Assembly (NCBI RefSeq): GCF_036014215.1
Contig: NZ_CP107921.1
Span: 1 to 64,000 of the forward strand
Direction of reading: 5' to 3'
DNA: 64,000 nucleotides
Source: Streptomyces sp. NBC_00440
Lineage (GTDB): Bacteria > Actinomycetota > Actinomycetes > Streptomycetales > Streptomycetaceae
Every line of letters starts with the position of its first letter. The stretch's first letter is position 1. This document shows, in pieces, positions 18,295 to 26,838 of the stretch. A program made the position numbers and the translations under genes. Under the pieces are notes generated by a model. The model worked only from the letters and a program-made list of their open reading frames with translations. It was not told the origin of the DNA and made no database searches.

Positions 18295-18492
18295 TCCGGT
18301 GAAGCCGGCCCCGGCGAGTGTGGCGGCGGTGATGCCGAAGTGAGCGGCCCAGCCCGGATGGAGGCGCTTGAGTGAGGATCCGGCGAGTTCCAGAGTGCCT
18401 GCGGCCTGGGTGCCGCAGATGTCGAGTGCCGAGGTGATCGCCGAAGCGTCCAGGCCACGCAGTTTCCCGGCAACGGCCGCCGCCGCGAACGT
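18295..18492 (-). pseudogene. MmgE/PrpD family remnant
   Basis: About 66 codons on the minus strand read KLRGLDASAITSALDICG, SLKRLHPGWAAHFG and AATLAGAGFTGP, the conserved central stretch of MmgE/PrpD (2-methylcitrate dehydratase-like) proteins. No start, no flanking domains: a small relic of a gene that is normally about 450 codons. Confidence 0.7.
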
Positions 18493-18555
18493 GCACGGGT
18501 CTTCCCGCGCAGCCGGTCGTGGAACTCGTTAACCAGGCCCTTGTCCCGCCAGCGG

Positions 18556-18584
18556 CGCGGGTTCGATTCCCGTCACTCGCTCCA
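18556..18584 (+). tRNA. 3' end of tRNA-Gly (partial; likely attachment site)
   Basis: The run GCGGGTTCGATTCCCGT is a complete T-arm, followed by the acceptor 3' strand and an encoded CCA (18582-18584). It matches the 3' end of Streptomyces tRNA-Gly as I remember it. No D-arm or anticodon arm can be found upstream, so only the 3' part exists. Such fragments are typically left as att sites by integrated elements. A terminator follows directly. Confidence 0.72.
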
Positions 18585-18589
18585 TGACA

Positions 18590-18616
18590 AAGGCCCAGGT
18601 CATCGACCGGGGCCTT
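18590..18616 (+). terminator. Terminator after tRNA fragment
   Basis: AAGGCCC (18590-18596) pairs with GGGCCTT (18610-18616), then ATTT. It is the kind of terminator that normally follows a tRNA gene. Confidence 0.75.
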
Positions 18617-18815
18617 ATTTGTTGTCTGGAGTTCTCTCAAGGCTCCCCGCCCTCTGCGTGCCCGAAGGAGCCTGAAGGGGACGGCTGTCGGGGTGTTCGC
18701 GGCCCAGTTCAGCGAGTGAGCAGCCGACGTCGGAGGAGCATCTCCGGAAACCGATCAATGGCGGTGCTGCTCACCGCAGTCGGAGGGCCCGGCCCGTCGG
18801 GGCATTGCCCACGTG

Positions 18816-19196
18816 CTACGTAAGGGCGTGAACCGGCCGGACGTTGCCGCGGAACCGACCGTCCGCTTGCCCCGCTTGCAGGTGGTCGAAGAAGTCCTCC
18901 CAGAAACCGGGTCGCTGCGACTCTTGGGGCGCCAGGGTCAGCCTGCCGTCGTTCAGCCCCGCGACCCAGCAGGTCGGCATCCGACCGGACACCACCTCGA
19001 ACTTGGCCGCGTCCCACAGCCCAGGGGACTCGATCTCGTCTCGCCTCGCACTGCGGTCAGGAAGGCGGAACAGGGTCCGGTGTTGGGCGGCGAGCACTTC
19101 GAGGACCGGGTACTCCTCGCCGATCCGCACACCCGGGTGCTCGCTCACAACCGCCGAGGTCCCGGACCGGATGATTTTGGTGCATCGGACGATCAC
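18816..19196 (-). CDS. Hypothetical protein
   Basis: A 126-residue protein without signal peptide or membrane segment. It has a compact pattern (IGEEYPVLEV, WDAAKFEVVSG, RPGFWEDFFDHL) that I associate with small cytoplasmic Streptomyces proteins of the immunity-protein type, but no name can be given. GTG 19196 is the likely start. It is followed upstream on the same strand by a frameshifted gene at 19279, with which it may have formed a pair. Confidence 0.55.
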   Translation of the reverse strand: MIVRCTKIIRSGTSAVVSEHPGVRIGEEYPVLEVLAAQHRTLFRLPDRSARRDEIESPGLWDAAKFEVVSGRMPTCWVAGLNDGRLTLAPQESQRPGFWEDFFDHLQAGQADGRFRGNVRPVHALT

Positions 19197-19278
19197 CGCT
19201 GCAGCCTACGCAGTGCCCGGTGCGCCGGCTCCCAGCCTGCGGACGACGACACGTGCAGCACGACATGGACCGGGGCGG

Positions 19279-19763
19279 TCAGGTGAAGTGTGGGTCAGCC
19301 AACAGCACTACCCGGTCCGCCTCGACATCGAAGCCGAGCACCGAGTGACCGGAGTCGATTTCCGGGGCGAACAGCACAGGTTTGCCCATGGCACGTCCGA
19401 TCGCCCGCAGGAAGCCGCACAGCACGTTCAGTCGCGCCTGGCCCTGGAGCTCACGAAGGTCAGCGTCGAAGTCGATCGAGTCGGCCGCATAGGGGCGAAA
19501 GATCGCCAATACTCCCGGAACCGGCCAGATCCTCAGCATCACACTGGCCTCGACGCCCCAGCCAGCATCTTCTCGGCCCGTGGAAGCCGCAGCACGGCGC
19601 CGTCTTCGGAGTACTCGCACGCCCAACCCCGCGATCGCACCAGGTCGAGCACCGCCTGCCAGTCATCGACGGAGGCATCAGCGATGCTCACGTCCGGCAG
19701 GGTGCCCATCAAATTGGGGTCGAAGAAGTTCTTGACGTCATCCCACAGCAAGTCAGGCATCAA
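19279..19763 (-). pseudogene. Hypothetical protein with one frameshift
   Basis: Two overlapping frames complete each other. 19763-19560 encodes a start MPDLLWDDVKNFFDPNLMG followed by SVDDWQAVLDLVRSRGW. From the GGCTGGGG stretch near 19560 the protein continues in another frame (MLRIWPVPGVLAIFRP, SIDFDADLRELQGQARLNVL) to 19279. A one-base indel in the G-run explains it. The reconstructed protein is about 160 residues; family not recognised. Confidence 0.6.
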
Positions 19764-19934
19764 GAATCACTGTCTGCTTTCCAGCGAGGCGAAGAGTTCA
19801 GCGCACTCGCTGGCGAAGGAGCAGAGCTGGTCCACGACCTGCGAGGACCGCTTCGGCACTCAGCGCGTCCAGGTGGTGCACGAATGGAACACGGGGTGCA
19901 CGTCCGGGACAACGAGTCAGACCCGCAGAAGCGC

Positions 19935-20075
19935 ACGTCCAAGGCTGCCAGTGCGTGTGGTGCGAGCCCTTCCGCGTCATCACGATGGCCTTCCGACCAC
20001 TGGGCGTAGCCTCGCTTGAACGCGAGGGCTCCCAGTTCACCCGCGAGATGCGCGGTTGGGTCGGGAACGATCAGC
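19935..20075 (-). pseudogene. Possible TetR-type C-terminal remnant
   Basis: About 45 codons read AHLAGELGALAFKRGYAQW followed by an acidic helix and ALAAL. This resembles the last helices of TetR/AcrR-type regulators. It has no HTH and ends against the HxlR gene. Weak assignment. Confidence 0.3.
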
Positions 20076-20463
20076 TGTGGCTCTCGGCGGGCTGGACGTT
20101 GGCGCGGGCGTCGTATTCCGCGCGGGCGTCGTCGATATGCGCCAGGTGCTCGATGGTCCACTTCCGGAGAGGCGCGGTGGCTTCGTAGAGCATTCTGCCC
20201 ATCGGGGTGAGCTCGTAGGTGACGTGAGGCGGCATGACGTTGTGGACGGTGCGGATCAGGATGCCGTCTCGTTCCAGGCTCCGCAGGGTCACGGTGAGCA
20301 TGCGCTGGCTGATTCCGTCGACAGTTCGCTTCAGTTCGGTGAAACGGCGCGGCCCCAGATCGAGGCGGCACACGACCAGGAGCGACCACTTGTCCCCGAC
20401 CATGCCGAGGACGACGCGGGCCCGGCCCGCGTCCTGCTGCGACTGGCTATCAGTCGGGGGCAT
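20071..20463 (-). CDS. HxlR-family transcriptional regulator
   Basis: A 130-residue winged-helix regulator. The HxlR core is clear: LGMVGDKWSLLVV, LGPRRFTELKRTVDGISQRMLTVTL-type recognition region and a wing ending in YELTPMGRMLYE (residues 18-100). GGAGG lies five bases before the ATG. It is transcribed divergently from the quinone oxidoreductase at 20613 with a 149-base gap, the usual arrangement for an HxlR protein that controls its neighbour in response to quinones or electrophiles. Confidence 0.9.
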   Translation of the reverse strand: MPPTDSQSQQDAGRARVVLGMVGDKWSLLVVCRLDLGPRRFTELKRTVDGISQRMLTVTLRSLERDGILIRTVHNVMPPHVTYELTPMGRMLYEATAPLRKWTIEHLAHIDDARAEYDARANVQPAESHS

Positions 20464-20612
20464 CGTTACCTCCAGAGAACCGGGACACCAAAAAGTGCCT
20501 TATTGATCGGGATGTGGCTGGTACACCATGCTGGTCACGGTTCTTAAAGAGTACCGAGGCGCGAAAAGTAATTGTGCCGTTCCATCCTGTTGCCCCATCT
20601 CAGGAGCCCCCC
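20464..20612. promoter_or_regulatory. Divergent promoter region, HxlR / quinone oxidoreductase
   Basis: The 149-base gap separates two divergent starts with good ribosome sites (GGAGG for the regulator, CAGGAG at 20601-20606 for the oxidoreductase). It is AT-richer than flanking genes. The operator of the HxlR protein is expected here; I cannot fix its sequence. Confidence 0.5.
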
Positions 20613-21581
20613 ATGCGTGCTATGCACATCACCACCCTCAAGGGTCCCGACGCCATAGAGCTCGTCGAAGTCGATGAACCGACAGTCGATGCCGAATCGG
20701 TCGTCATCGACGTGCACGTCGCCGGCGTGACCTTTCCGGAGGTTTCGCAGAGCCGCGGTGAGTACCACCTGCGGCGGACCCTTCCCTTCATCCCGGGCAC
20801 CGAGGTCGCCGGAGTCGTCAGGTCCGCCCCCTCGGACAGCGGCCTGGGGGCAGGGCAGCGGGTCGCGGCCTTCCCCGGGGTCGGCGGATACGCCGAGACC
20901 GTGACCGCCCCGCCGACGGCGGTCTTCCCGCTCCCCGACAATGTGTCCTTCGACGCGGGCGCGGCCCTGCCCATGAACTATCTGACCATGCACTTCGCTC
21001 TGTTGCGCCGGGCGCAGATGAAGCCGGGTGAGACGGTTTTGGTGCACGGAGCAGCCGGCGGCGTCGGCACCGCCGCGGTGCAGTTGGCCGCCGCACTGGA
21101 TGCCAGGGTGATCGCGGTCGTGTCCGCACCGGGAAAAGTCGATACGGCGAAGGCTGCTGGCGCCGATGAGGTCGTCTTGGCCGACGCCTTCGAGGACGCG
21201 GTGCTGGAACTGACCGGAAGTCGCGGCGTTGACATCGTAGTGGACCCGGTCGGAGCCGGCCGGGTCTCTGGCTCGCTGCGCATTCTCGCGCGCGAGGGCC
21301 GCCTTCTGGTCGTCGGCTCAACGGGCGGCGACGTTGCCCAGACCAAGGTCGACAGCCTTATGCGTAACAACCTCAACGTCTCAGGAGTCGGCTGGGGCGC
21401 GTTCTGGGTGGAGCAGCCTTCCTATCTGCAGGAGCAGTGGGCCGCGCTACTGCCTCTCCTACGGGCCGGCAAACTTCAGCCCGTGATTGGGCGGCGCTTC
21501 CCGCTTGAGCAGGCATCGCAAGCTCTGCTCGAACTCGACGAGCGCCGAGCGCAAGGGAAGGTGCTGCTGGACGTCCAGTGA
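20613..21581 (+). CDS. NADPH:quinone oxidoreductase (zinc-independent MDR)
   Basis: A 322-residue medium-chain reductase of the quinone oxidoreductase branch. The GroES-like domain covers about 25-120 (PFIPGTEVAGVV, GQRVAAFPGVGGYAE). The Rossmann domain begins at VLVHGAAGGVGTAAVQLA near residue 145. The Cys ligands of zinc alcohol dehydrogenases are missing, as expected for quinone reductases. It likely reduces quinones with NADPH, under control of the divergent HxlR regulator. ATG 20613 follows CAGGAG at seven bases. Confidence 0.88.
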   Translation: MRAMHITTLKGPDAIELVEVDEPTVDAESVVIDVHVAGVTFPEVSQSRGEYHLRRTLPFIPGTEVAGVVRSAPSDSGLGAGQRVAAFPGVGGYAETVTAPPTAVFPLPDNVSFDAGAALPMNYLTMHFALLRRAQMKPGETVLVHGAAGGVGTAAVQLAAALDARVIAVVSAPGKVDTAKAAGADEVVLADAFEDAVLELTGSRGVDIVVDPVGAGRVSGSLRILAREGRLLVVGSTGGDVAQTKVDSLMRNNLNVSGVGWGAFWVEQPSYLQEQWAALLPLLRAGKLQPVIGRRFPLEQASQALLELDERRAQGKVLLDVQ

Positions 21582-21679
21582 GAGACCCGTGTTCTTTGCT
21601 GGTCAGCGGGGGTTGGTGTGATGTTCGGGTGGCGGTGCTCGTGCTGATTGGGAGCGTGATCGTTGACGCTGGTCGTCTG

Positions 21680-21877
21680 TCATCGCTGGACTACGTTGGT
21701 CGCAAGGACGAGCAGGGCCCGCAGGAGGGTGGTCGCGTGCCGGGCGTTCATGCGGAGCTTGGTCAGGATCTGCCAGGCCTTGAGGTTGGCGAAGCCGTGT
21801 TCGTTCGCGGAGCGTGCCCGGCTTGCCAGGTGGTCTGCCGCTTCCACCTGACCCGCAAGGAGCTCGGAGTCGCCGCG
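21680..21877 (-). pseudogene. C-terminal remnant of an IS5-type transposase
   Basis: 65 codons plus stop on the minus strand read ARSANEHGFANLKAWQILTK, then LRMNARHATTLLRALLVL, the conserved end of DDE transposases of the HARBI/IS5 type common in Streptomyces. The catalytic core is absent. Confidence 0.72.
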
Positions 21878-21975
21878 TGACGGCCTGCTCTCTTCATTAA
21901 TCGCAGGACGGGCGGAGCGGGATGACGTTGCTGGGACAGGTTGGTTCTGGGCATCGGGTTGCCGGAGGATGAGGA

Positions 21976-22290
21976 CGGCTGCCGCGAGAGCTATCTGCAG
22001 CGGGCGAGGCGGCGTCCGGGGGTGCGTGCCAGGATCCCCGGGGCGACGACCAAGTCATCACAGCGATCTCCCGGCTACGCGACCTCACTCACGGCGGCGA
22101 TTACGCCTGCTACGTCGACATCGCCCACCTCACGGCCGACCGCCCCCTCGACGCCCCGTCAGCCGCACGGTGGCTCAACGGAGAGCAAGTCGCCCGCCAG
22201 CGCTGGCGAGACCTGGTCGGCACCCGCCGCGACCCGGGCGAGGATGAAGGCACGGACGCCCTGTCGCCCGTCGGCCCGGCCGACTGCGGC
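21976..22290 (+). other. Coding-like stretch in frame with Ku, no start codon
   Basis: This has clear protein character (ITAISRLRDLTHGGDYACY, DIAHLTADRPLDAPSAARWL, RQRWRDLVGTRRDPGED) and runs without stop into the Ku reading frame, but no ATG or GTG begins it and Ku proteins have no such extension. It is probably a remnant of another gene that by chance is in frame. Family not recognised. Confidence 0.4.
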
Positions 22291-23247
22291 GTGTCCTTCT
22301 CTTCGGGAGGTCTCCTGCCCCGCCCTGTGTGGTCCGGAGCGATCTCGTTTGGCCTGGTCACAATCCCTATTAGGGTGCTGCCCGCGACCGAGGACCACAA
22401 CATCCACTTCCACCAGTACCACCTGGAGGACGAGGGCCGGGTCCGGAACCAGAAGACCTGCGAGATCGATGGCCAGGTCCTGTCGCAAGACGAAATCGGC
22501 AAGGGCTACGAGGTCGCGAAAGACCAGGTCGTACCGGTCAGCGATGACGAGCTGGACGAGATGCCGCTGCCGACGGCGAAGGCGATCGAGATAGTCGCGT
22601 TCACACCGGCCGACGGCATCGACCCCGTGCGGATGTCCGCCGGCTACTACCTCGAAGGCGACGGAGCCGTCGCCACGAAGCCCTACGTCCTGCTGCGCAA
22701 AGCACTGGAGCGCTCCAGCAAAGTGGCCATCGCCAAGTTCGCGTGGCACGGCCGCGAACGCCTGGGCATGCTCCGGGTGAAAGACGACGTCATCGTCCTG
22801 CAGTCCCTGAAATGGCCCGACGAGATCCGCGACGTCGCAGCGGCCGCCCCACCCGAGGTGGAGGTGGACGATGAGGAGATCGACCAGGCGGTCGAGCTGA
22901 TGGAGTCGATGGGGCAGGACGACGTCAGCGGATACACCGACCACTACCGCGAAGCCGTCGAAGAACTCCTCGCCGCGAAGGCAGCTCACCGCGAGCCGAA
23001 GCCCCTGGACAGCGGAGAGGGCGAGGAGACCAAGGGCCGGGTCGTAGACCTCATGGCTGCTCTCAACGCGAGCGTTGAAGCCGCCGCCGCGGGCCGCTCG
23101 GACGGTGGACACGCGACCGTCCACGATCTGTCCGACCACGCGGCTAAGAAGACCACGGGCACGAAGAAGAAGTCCGCCGCGAAGAAGACCACAGCCAAGA
23201 AGACCACCGGGAAGAAGGCAGCTGGCCGAAAGCCGAAGAGCGCATAG
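22291..23247 (+). CDS. ku: Bacterial Ku, non-homologous end-joining protein
   Basis: A 318-residue Ku. The family signature is at the start (RPVWSGAISFGLVTIPI), followed by the beta-barrel core (VVPVSDDELDEMPLPTAKAIEIVAF, YYLEGDGA, PYVLLRKALE, FAWHGRERLGMLRV) and the C-terminal arm. The tail from about residue 285 is Lys-rich (repeated KKTT), typical of actinobacterial Ku and thought to aid DNA binding. Ku homodimers hold double-strand ends for LigD. No ligD is in the window. GTG 22291 is the first usable start; a start nearer RPVW is possible. Streptomyces often carry extra ku copies in chromosome arms. Confidence 0.92.
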   Translation: MSFSSGGLLPRPVWSGAISFGLVTIPIRVLPATEDHNIHFHQYHLEDEGRVRNQKTCEIDGQVLSQDEIGKGYEVAKDQVVPVSDDELDEMPLPTAKAIEIVAFTPADGIDPVRMSAGYYLEGDGAVATKPYVLLRKALERSSKVAIAKFAWHGRERLGMLRVKDDVIVLQSLKWPDEIRDVAAAAPPEVEVDDEEIDQAVELMESMGQDDVSGYTDHYREAVEELLAAKAAHREPKPLDSGEGEETKGRVVDLMAALNASVEAAAAGRSDGGHATVHDLSDHAAKKTTGTKKKSAAKKTTAKKTTGKKAAGRKPKSA

Positions 23248-23737
23248 AGCGGTAAGCCCAGGCGACTCCCCCTCTCGAAAGTCACCGCCAGCTGTGGCGT
23301 CTTGCCCACAGGTCCGCCGCACGATTCGATGTGGGCGGGCCGTGAACGCCCGGCCGCGTGAAGCCCCCCCCCCGCAGCTCTTCACCCAGGACCGGCCAGA
23401 AGCATCACCACGCACCACGCGTACGACACCGGCAAGGACACATCGCTTCGTTGGCTTCGTTGATGTCTAGGGACAGCGTTTGTCGACGGTTTCCGAAGCC
23501 AGTTAGTGATCAACGAACTCGGAGATGTCGAGGACAAATGACGGCACTGCCGTGTCCGCGAAGCGGGATGTCGGCTTACAGATCAATGTCCCACCGGGTA
23601 CAGCCGAACGTGCACAAGTCCAAGACGACGCTCAGGGATGGGGTCTCGGTTGTCCCGCAGTTCGAGCGCCCGTGATCGGCAGAGCGGACGGCGCCCCGTG
23701 GCACAACAGCGCGCCCGCCCGTGAGACAATTGCTGTC
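23248..23737. other. No convincing gene
   Basis: Frames are short and composition is mixed. A run of nine or more C near 23366 is notable. Nothing assignable. Confidence 0.5.
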
Positions 23738-24274
23738 ATGACAGTTGGCGCGACTCCGGGCAGCGAGGTTGTACTCGAGACGAGTCGACTGCTGCTCAGA
23801 CCTTGGCGGGTAGCCGAGGCTGTCGTTCAGCGTGAGCTGTGGACCGAACGTGATCCACGGGTGCCGCCGCACCGCCGAATCGACGCGGACGGACACCCCA
23901 CGGTCGCGGAGCTTGAGGAGTCGATCCGCACCAACCGGTTGTGGTCGATCGGGTTGCTGGCGGTCGAACGGAAGGCCTCTCGTGACGTCATCGGATACTG
24001 CGGGCTGGTGGACAACGAGCGCATCGCGGTAGGGGAACCGGAACTGGCGTTCGAGCTGCTGCGCCGAGTGTGGCGTCAGGGATATGCGACCGAGGCCTCG
24101 TTGGCGGTTCTGGAATGGGCGAGATCGTCTGGGTACGAACGTCTGTGGGCCACGGTCTGGGACTGGAACACTGCTTCTCGCCGTGTGCTGGCCAAGGTCG
24201 AGTTCGCCGAGACCGATCGGAAGGAAACGGACGCGGTGTACGGGACCACCCTGTTCACCACGAGACGGCTCTGA
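23738..24274 (+). CDS. GNAT-family N-acetyltransferase
   Basis: A 178-residue RimJ/RimL-like acetyltransferase: N-terminal LETSRLLLRPW, central beta strands (DVIGYCGLVD), the acetyl-CoA loop RRVWRQGYATEASLAVLEWA, and a C-terminal NTASRRVLAKVEF. Substrate (ribosomal protein, antibiotic or small amine) cannot be told. ATG 23738 is preferred over an upstream in-frame start because homology begins a few residues later. A strong hairpin lies 58 bases after the stop. Confidence 0.85.
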   Translation: MTVGATPGSEVVLETSRLLLRPWRVAEAVVQRELWTERDPRVPPHRRIDADGHPTVAELEESIRTNRLWSIGLLAVERKASRDVIGYCGLVDNERIAVGEPELAFELLRRVWRQGYATEASLAVLEWARSSGYERLWATVWDWNTASRRVLAKVEFAETDRKETDAVYGTTLFTTRRL

Positions 24275-24331
24275 CGCACCCGACGTTTGGCCTTGCGGAC
24301 GGCTGTGCTCGTTGACTCGCAGCCGGCACGG

Positions 24332-24365
24332 GACGGCCAGCCGCCCGTCAGGGCGGCTGGCCGTC
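24332..24365 (+). terminator. Strong hairpin terminator
   Basis: A 14-bp perfect stem: GACGGCCAGCCGCC (24332-24345) with its complement at 24352-24365, loop of six. Downstream of the GNAT gene; no T-run. Confidence 0.8.
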
Positions 24366-24620
24366 GAGGCAGTTAAGAGCATCCTGATGCTGCCCTGGCA
24401 AGAGCCGCCATGCCTCCCAACATCACCCGCCCGTGGATCGGGGCGCCTCCCAAACCCATCGACAACTGACTTCACTACTGCTCGATAAAGCCACTTCGTC
24501 TATGGCCGCCTGGGATTGGCCCCAATCGCCGAGCTGGTCGGGCCGATTACGGAAATAAGGGCGTGCACCGACCCGAGGGGCTGGTGCACGCCCTGCGACG
24601 CACAGTGGGGTGCGCGTCTG

Positions 24621-24773
24621 TCAGTCGAGCTCATTGTCGGCCGAGCCCTGCTGGCTTCCGTCAGGGATGCCCCCCGCCTCCTCGGATACTTGCTGAGGTG
24701 CCTCGTCCTCCGTGGACTCGGCACGATCGGCCGACTTCTGCGCCTTGTCCTCCATCGGTTCGTGATTACCCAT
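24621..24773 (-). CDS. Small acidic protein
   Basis: A 50-residue ORF: MGNHEPMEDKAQKSADRAES start, then a run of Glu, Asp and Gln and an NELD end. It is highly charged and likely disordered or helical. No clear ribosome site, but codon pattern looks coding and no overlapping gene competes. Unknown role. Confidence 0.45.
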   Translation of the reverse strand: MGNHEPMEDKAQKSADRAESTEDEAPQQVSEEAGGIPDGSQQGSADNELD

Positions 24774-25006
24774 GACCGGGACTCGCTTTCATGCGGAGGG
24801 TGATTGACGACACTGCTGACTTGCCCACTCCGGACACCAGCAGTCGGCCCGTAGACCCGCAGCCTCAGCCTCCAGGGCGGCGGGGCTCCACGTGACGACC
24901 GAGAAGCGGTCGGTCGTCACACACTCGTGCTGCCGGTTACCAGCCTCGGAGATTGGTAGGAGTCTGTGATCGAGTGACCTGAGTTCCTGGCGCCGAATTG
25001 ACCAGA

Positions 25007-25282
25007 TCACTCTGTGTCGTCAATGAGGCCGAAGTCCTCGGTGAAGGCGTCCAAGAACTCTCGCCGCTCTGCGGACGGCTCGGTTGCCGCCAGCTGCTGG
25101 ACGATCTCGGCGAGCGAGCCTCGCTGATCAGGCGTGAGCTGGTCGAAGGTGCCGGCTACGAAGTCGAGTTGCTTGGCGGCCGCGCGGGGTTCGCCGTCCT
25201 CGTCGATAGTGCTGTCGATGAACCGTGTGAGCTCGATGAGGAGCTTGGTCAGCGTCTGCACGAGGGGGTCGTTTCCGTTCAT
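25007..25282 (-). CDS. Small helical hypothetical protein
   Basis: A 91-residue acidic protein, predicted all-helical (LVQTLTKLLIELTRFID, LDFVAGTFDQLTPDQRGSLAEIVQQL). ATG 25282 is chosen over longer in-frame starts because GAGGAGA sits five bases upstream. It lies between two other leftward genes. Family not recognised. Confidence 0.65.
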   Translation of the reverse strand: MNGNDPLVQTLTKLLIELTRFIDSTIDEDGEPRAAAKQLDFVAGTFDQLTPDQRGSLAEIVQQLAATEPSAERREFLDAFTEDFGLIDDTE

Positions 25283-25400
25283 CGTTCTCCTCGGTGCGCT
25301 GGCCGCTGTCGTGCCCCCGACGGTGGCATGCGGAACACGCCCTCCGGGGCGTCGAGGAAGGCCTTGACGGTCGCTCCGACGCGGAGGTTTTGCGATGACG

Positions 25401-25949
25401 TCACCGGGCTGGCGGAGACTCCGGCGGAGGACTGGACCCATCGAGCCCGGCTTCGCTGGGAGTGGCGGCCGATGCGTCTTTCGCGGCAGTGTGCACGACC
25501 GGGTGCCGGTGCCCGTGCACCGCGGCCCATACGACGGACACCACCAGGACCACCACCCCCAGCGCTGTCAGACCGAACAGCACCTCGGACACCGAGCCGT
25601 CGGTCAGCTCCGCGCGGTTCAGCCGACCGCCGTCCAATACGCCTCTGCTGAGCAGGGCGGCCGCCGTGAGCCCCGCGACGTCGGCGCTCAAGACCATGGA
25701 AAGGATCCATGTCTGGCTCACTCGCAGCCATCCGACCGTCAGGCCGCCGATGACCAGGCTCACGACGGACGTCGGCAATGACGCAGTCGCCCCGTCGATG
25801 TGGAACCGCGCGTCCAGCCAGGCGGCAGCACCCAGCGAAACCAGGGCGAAGAGAAGAGCGCCGGCGCACCGCCACGCCGTCGCCAGGAGGGTCCGTGGAA
25901 CGGGAAGCGGGTCGGTCGCCCACTCGGCGGAAGGATCGGTGGGAGACAT
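25401..25949 (-). CDS. Hypothetical membrane protein
   Basis: A 182-residue protein with four hydrophobic segments (about residues 25-45, 55-75, 80-100 and 120-145) and a charged, Pro-rich cytoplasmic tail. The start MSPTDPSAEWAT at 25949 fits the first membrane segment; a longer frame exists upstream but reads through low-complexity codons. No catalytic motif. It ends 119 bases before the 25007-25282 gene on the same strand and may share its transcript. Confidence 0.6.
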   Translation of the reverse strand: MSPTDPSAEWATDPLPVPRTLLATAWRCAGALLFALVSLGAAAWLDARFHIDGATASLPTSVVSLVIGGLTVGWLRVSQTWILSMVLSADVAGLTAAALLSRGVLDGGRLNRAELTDGSVSEVLFGLTALGVVVLVVSVVWAAVHGHRHPVVHTAAKDASAATPSEAGLDGSSPPPESPPAR

Positions 25950-26107
25950 GCCGCCATGATGCCGTCCGTCAACGCGGGGCGCCAACTTGCCCCAGTGCGA
26001 TGGGCGAATCAGGACTGCCCGCAGCAACTCGACCGCAAACCATACGGACTTGGTATCCGCACGGAGCGGTGCCCCTCCTTGCAGAGGGACCCGCGAGGCC
26101 GACTGGA

Positions 26108-26353
26108 TCATTGCGGGACTGTGGCCTCGCCGCCCAGTGCGACGGAAGCCAGCACGGCTGCATGGAAGCTGTCCAGGCCCTTGTCGGGGACCGTGGCGGG
26201 ACTGCCGGTGAGGGTGTACCACTCTTCGGCGCCGGTGTACTGGAGCATGACACTGGCGAGGCGGGCAGTGTGGACGGTGAGGTCGCCGGTGATGACGCCC
26301 ACCTCATCCGTCATCGCACCGCCGGGCCCTGCGGTGACCTGGTCCTGGCACAC
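26108..26353 (-). CDS. Small hypothetical, related to a remnant at 42.0 kb
   Basis: About 81 residues from a GTG. Its beginning (VCQDQVTAGPGGAMTDEVGVITGDLT) closely parallels the ORF at 42039-42191, with a shared EPTVCxDQV...TDxVGVITGD pattern. The end has WYTLTGSPATVPDKGLDSFH. A further small frame upstream (26311-26508) may be part of the same original gene. Not recognised; start uncertain. Confidence 0.4.
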   Translation of the reverse strand: MCQDQVTAGPGGAMTDEVGVITGDLTVHTARLASVMLQYTGAEEWYTLTGSPATVPDKGLDSFHAAVLASVALGGEATVPQ

Positions 26354-26649
26354 GGTGGGTTCGGTGATCGGGTCCTACGGAGCACGGCCCCGACGATGCG
26401 GCGCTGGACCATCCGTCCGGTGTCCGTCACGAGTTGGCCGTCGGTCCACCCATTCATCGCCGGGGAGCGCACAGGTGTACCCACCCACGCACGGATCAAC
26501 GACACCACGACCTGAATGGTTCCGGCGGGTTACGAGGCAGCGCTTCTGGCTTCCGGCCATCTCACGCAAAAGGCACAGAGGGGGATCAGTAGCACGGCTC
26601 CCCGTGCCGGTTCAGGGCGGTGAGGGAGACGCTCGACGCCCGTATCCAG

Positions 26650-26838
26650 GGCGCCTTACCTCACATGCGCGCGAATTGGCGAATTGCCGTTAATTGTAAT
26701 TAAGCTGCGCCGTGTCGCGATTTTCGTTGATTGGTTAATTAATCATTTAGCGCGAATGTGCTTGTTGAGCATCCGCTATTACCCAAGGGTTGGGTCGTGG
26801 GTTGACCAGCCCAGAGTAAAATAATTCAAGGGGGAACT
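26650..26838 (+). promoter_or_regulatory. AT-rich leader upstream of secreted-protein gene
   Basis: From about 26670 to 26830 the sequence is very AT-rich for this replicon (TTAATTGTAATTAAG, TGGTTAATTAATCATTTAG). It precedes an AAGGGGGA ribosome site and the gene at 26839. It probably holds the promoter and suggests transfer from a lower-GC source. Confidence 0.5.

Noticed and set aside
18500..18584. Complete tRNA gene
   Set aside because: Only the T-arm and acceptor 3' strand can be folded; the upstream bases give no D-arm, anticodon arm or 5' acceptor strand.
24789..25010. 73-codon minus-strand ORF with CWCPEW motif
   Set aside because: No ribosome site, no recognised family and a random-looking first third; evidence too weak to list as a gene.
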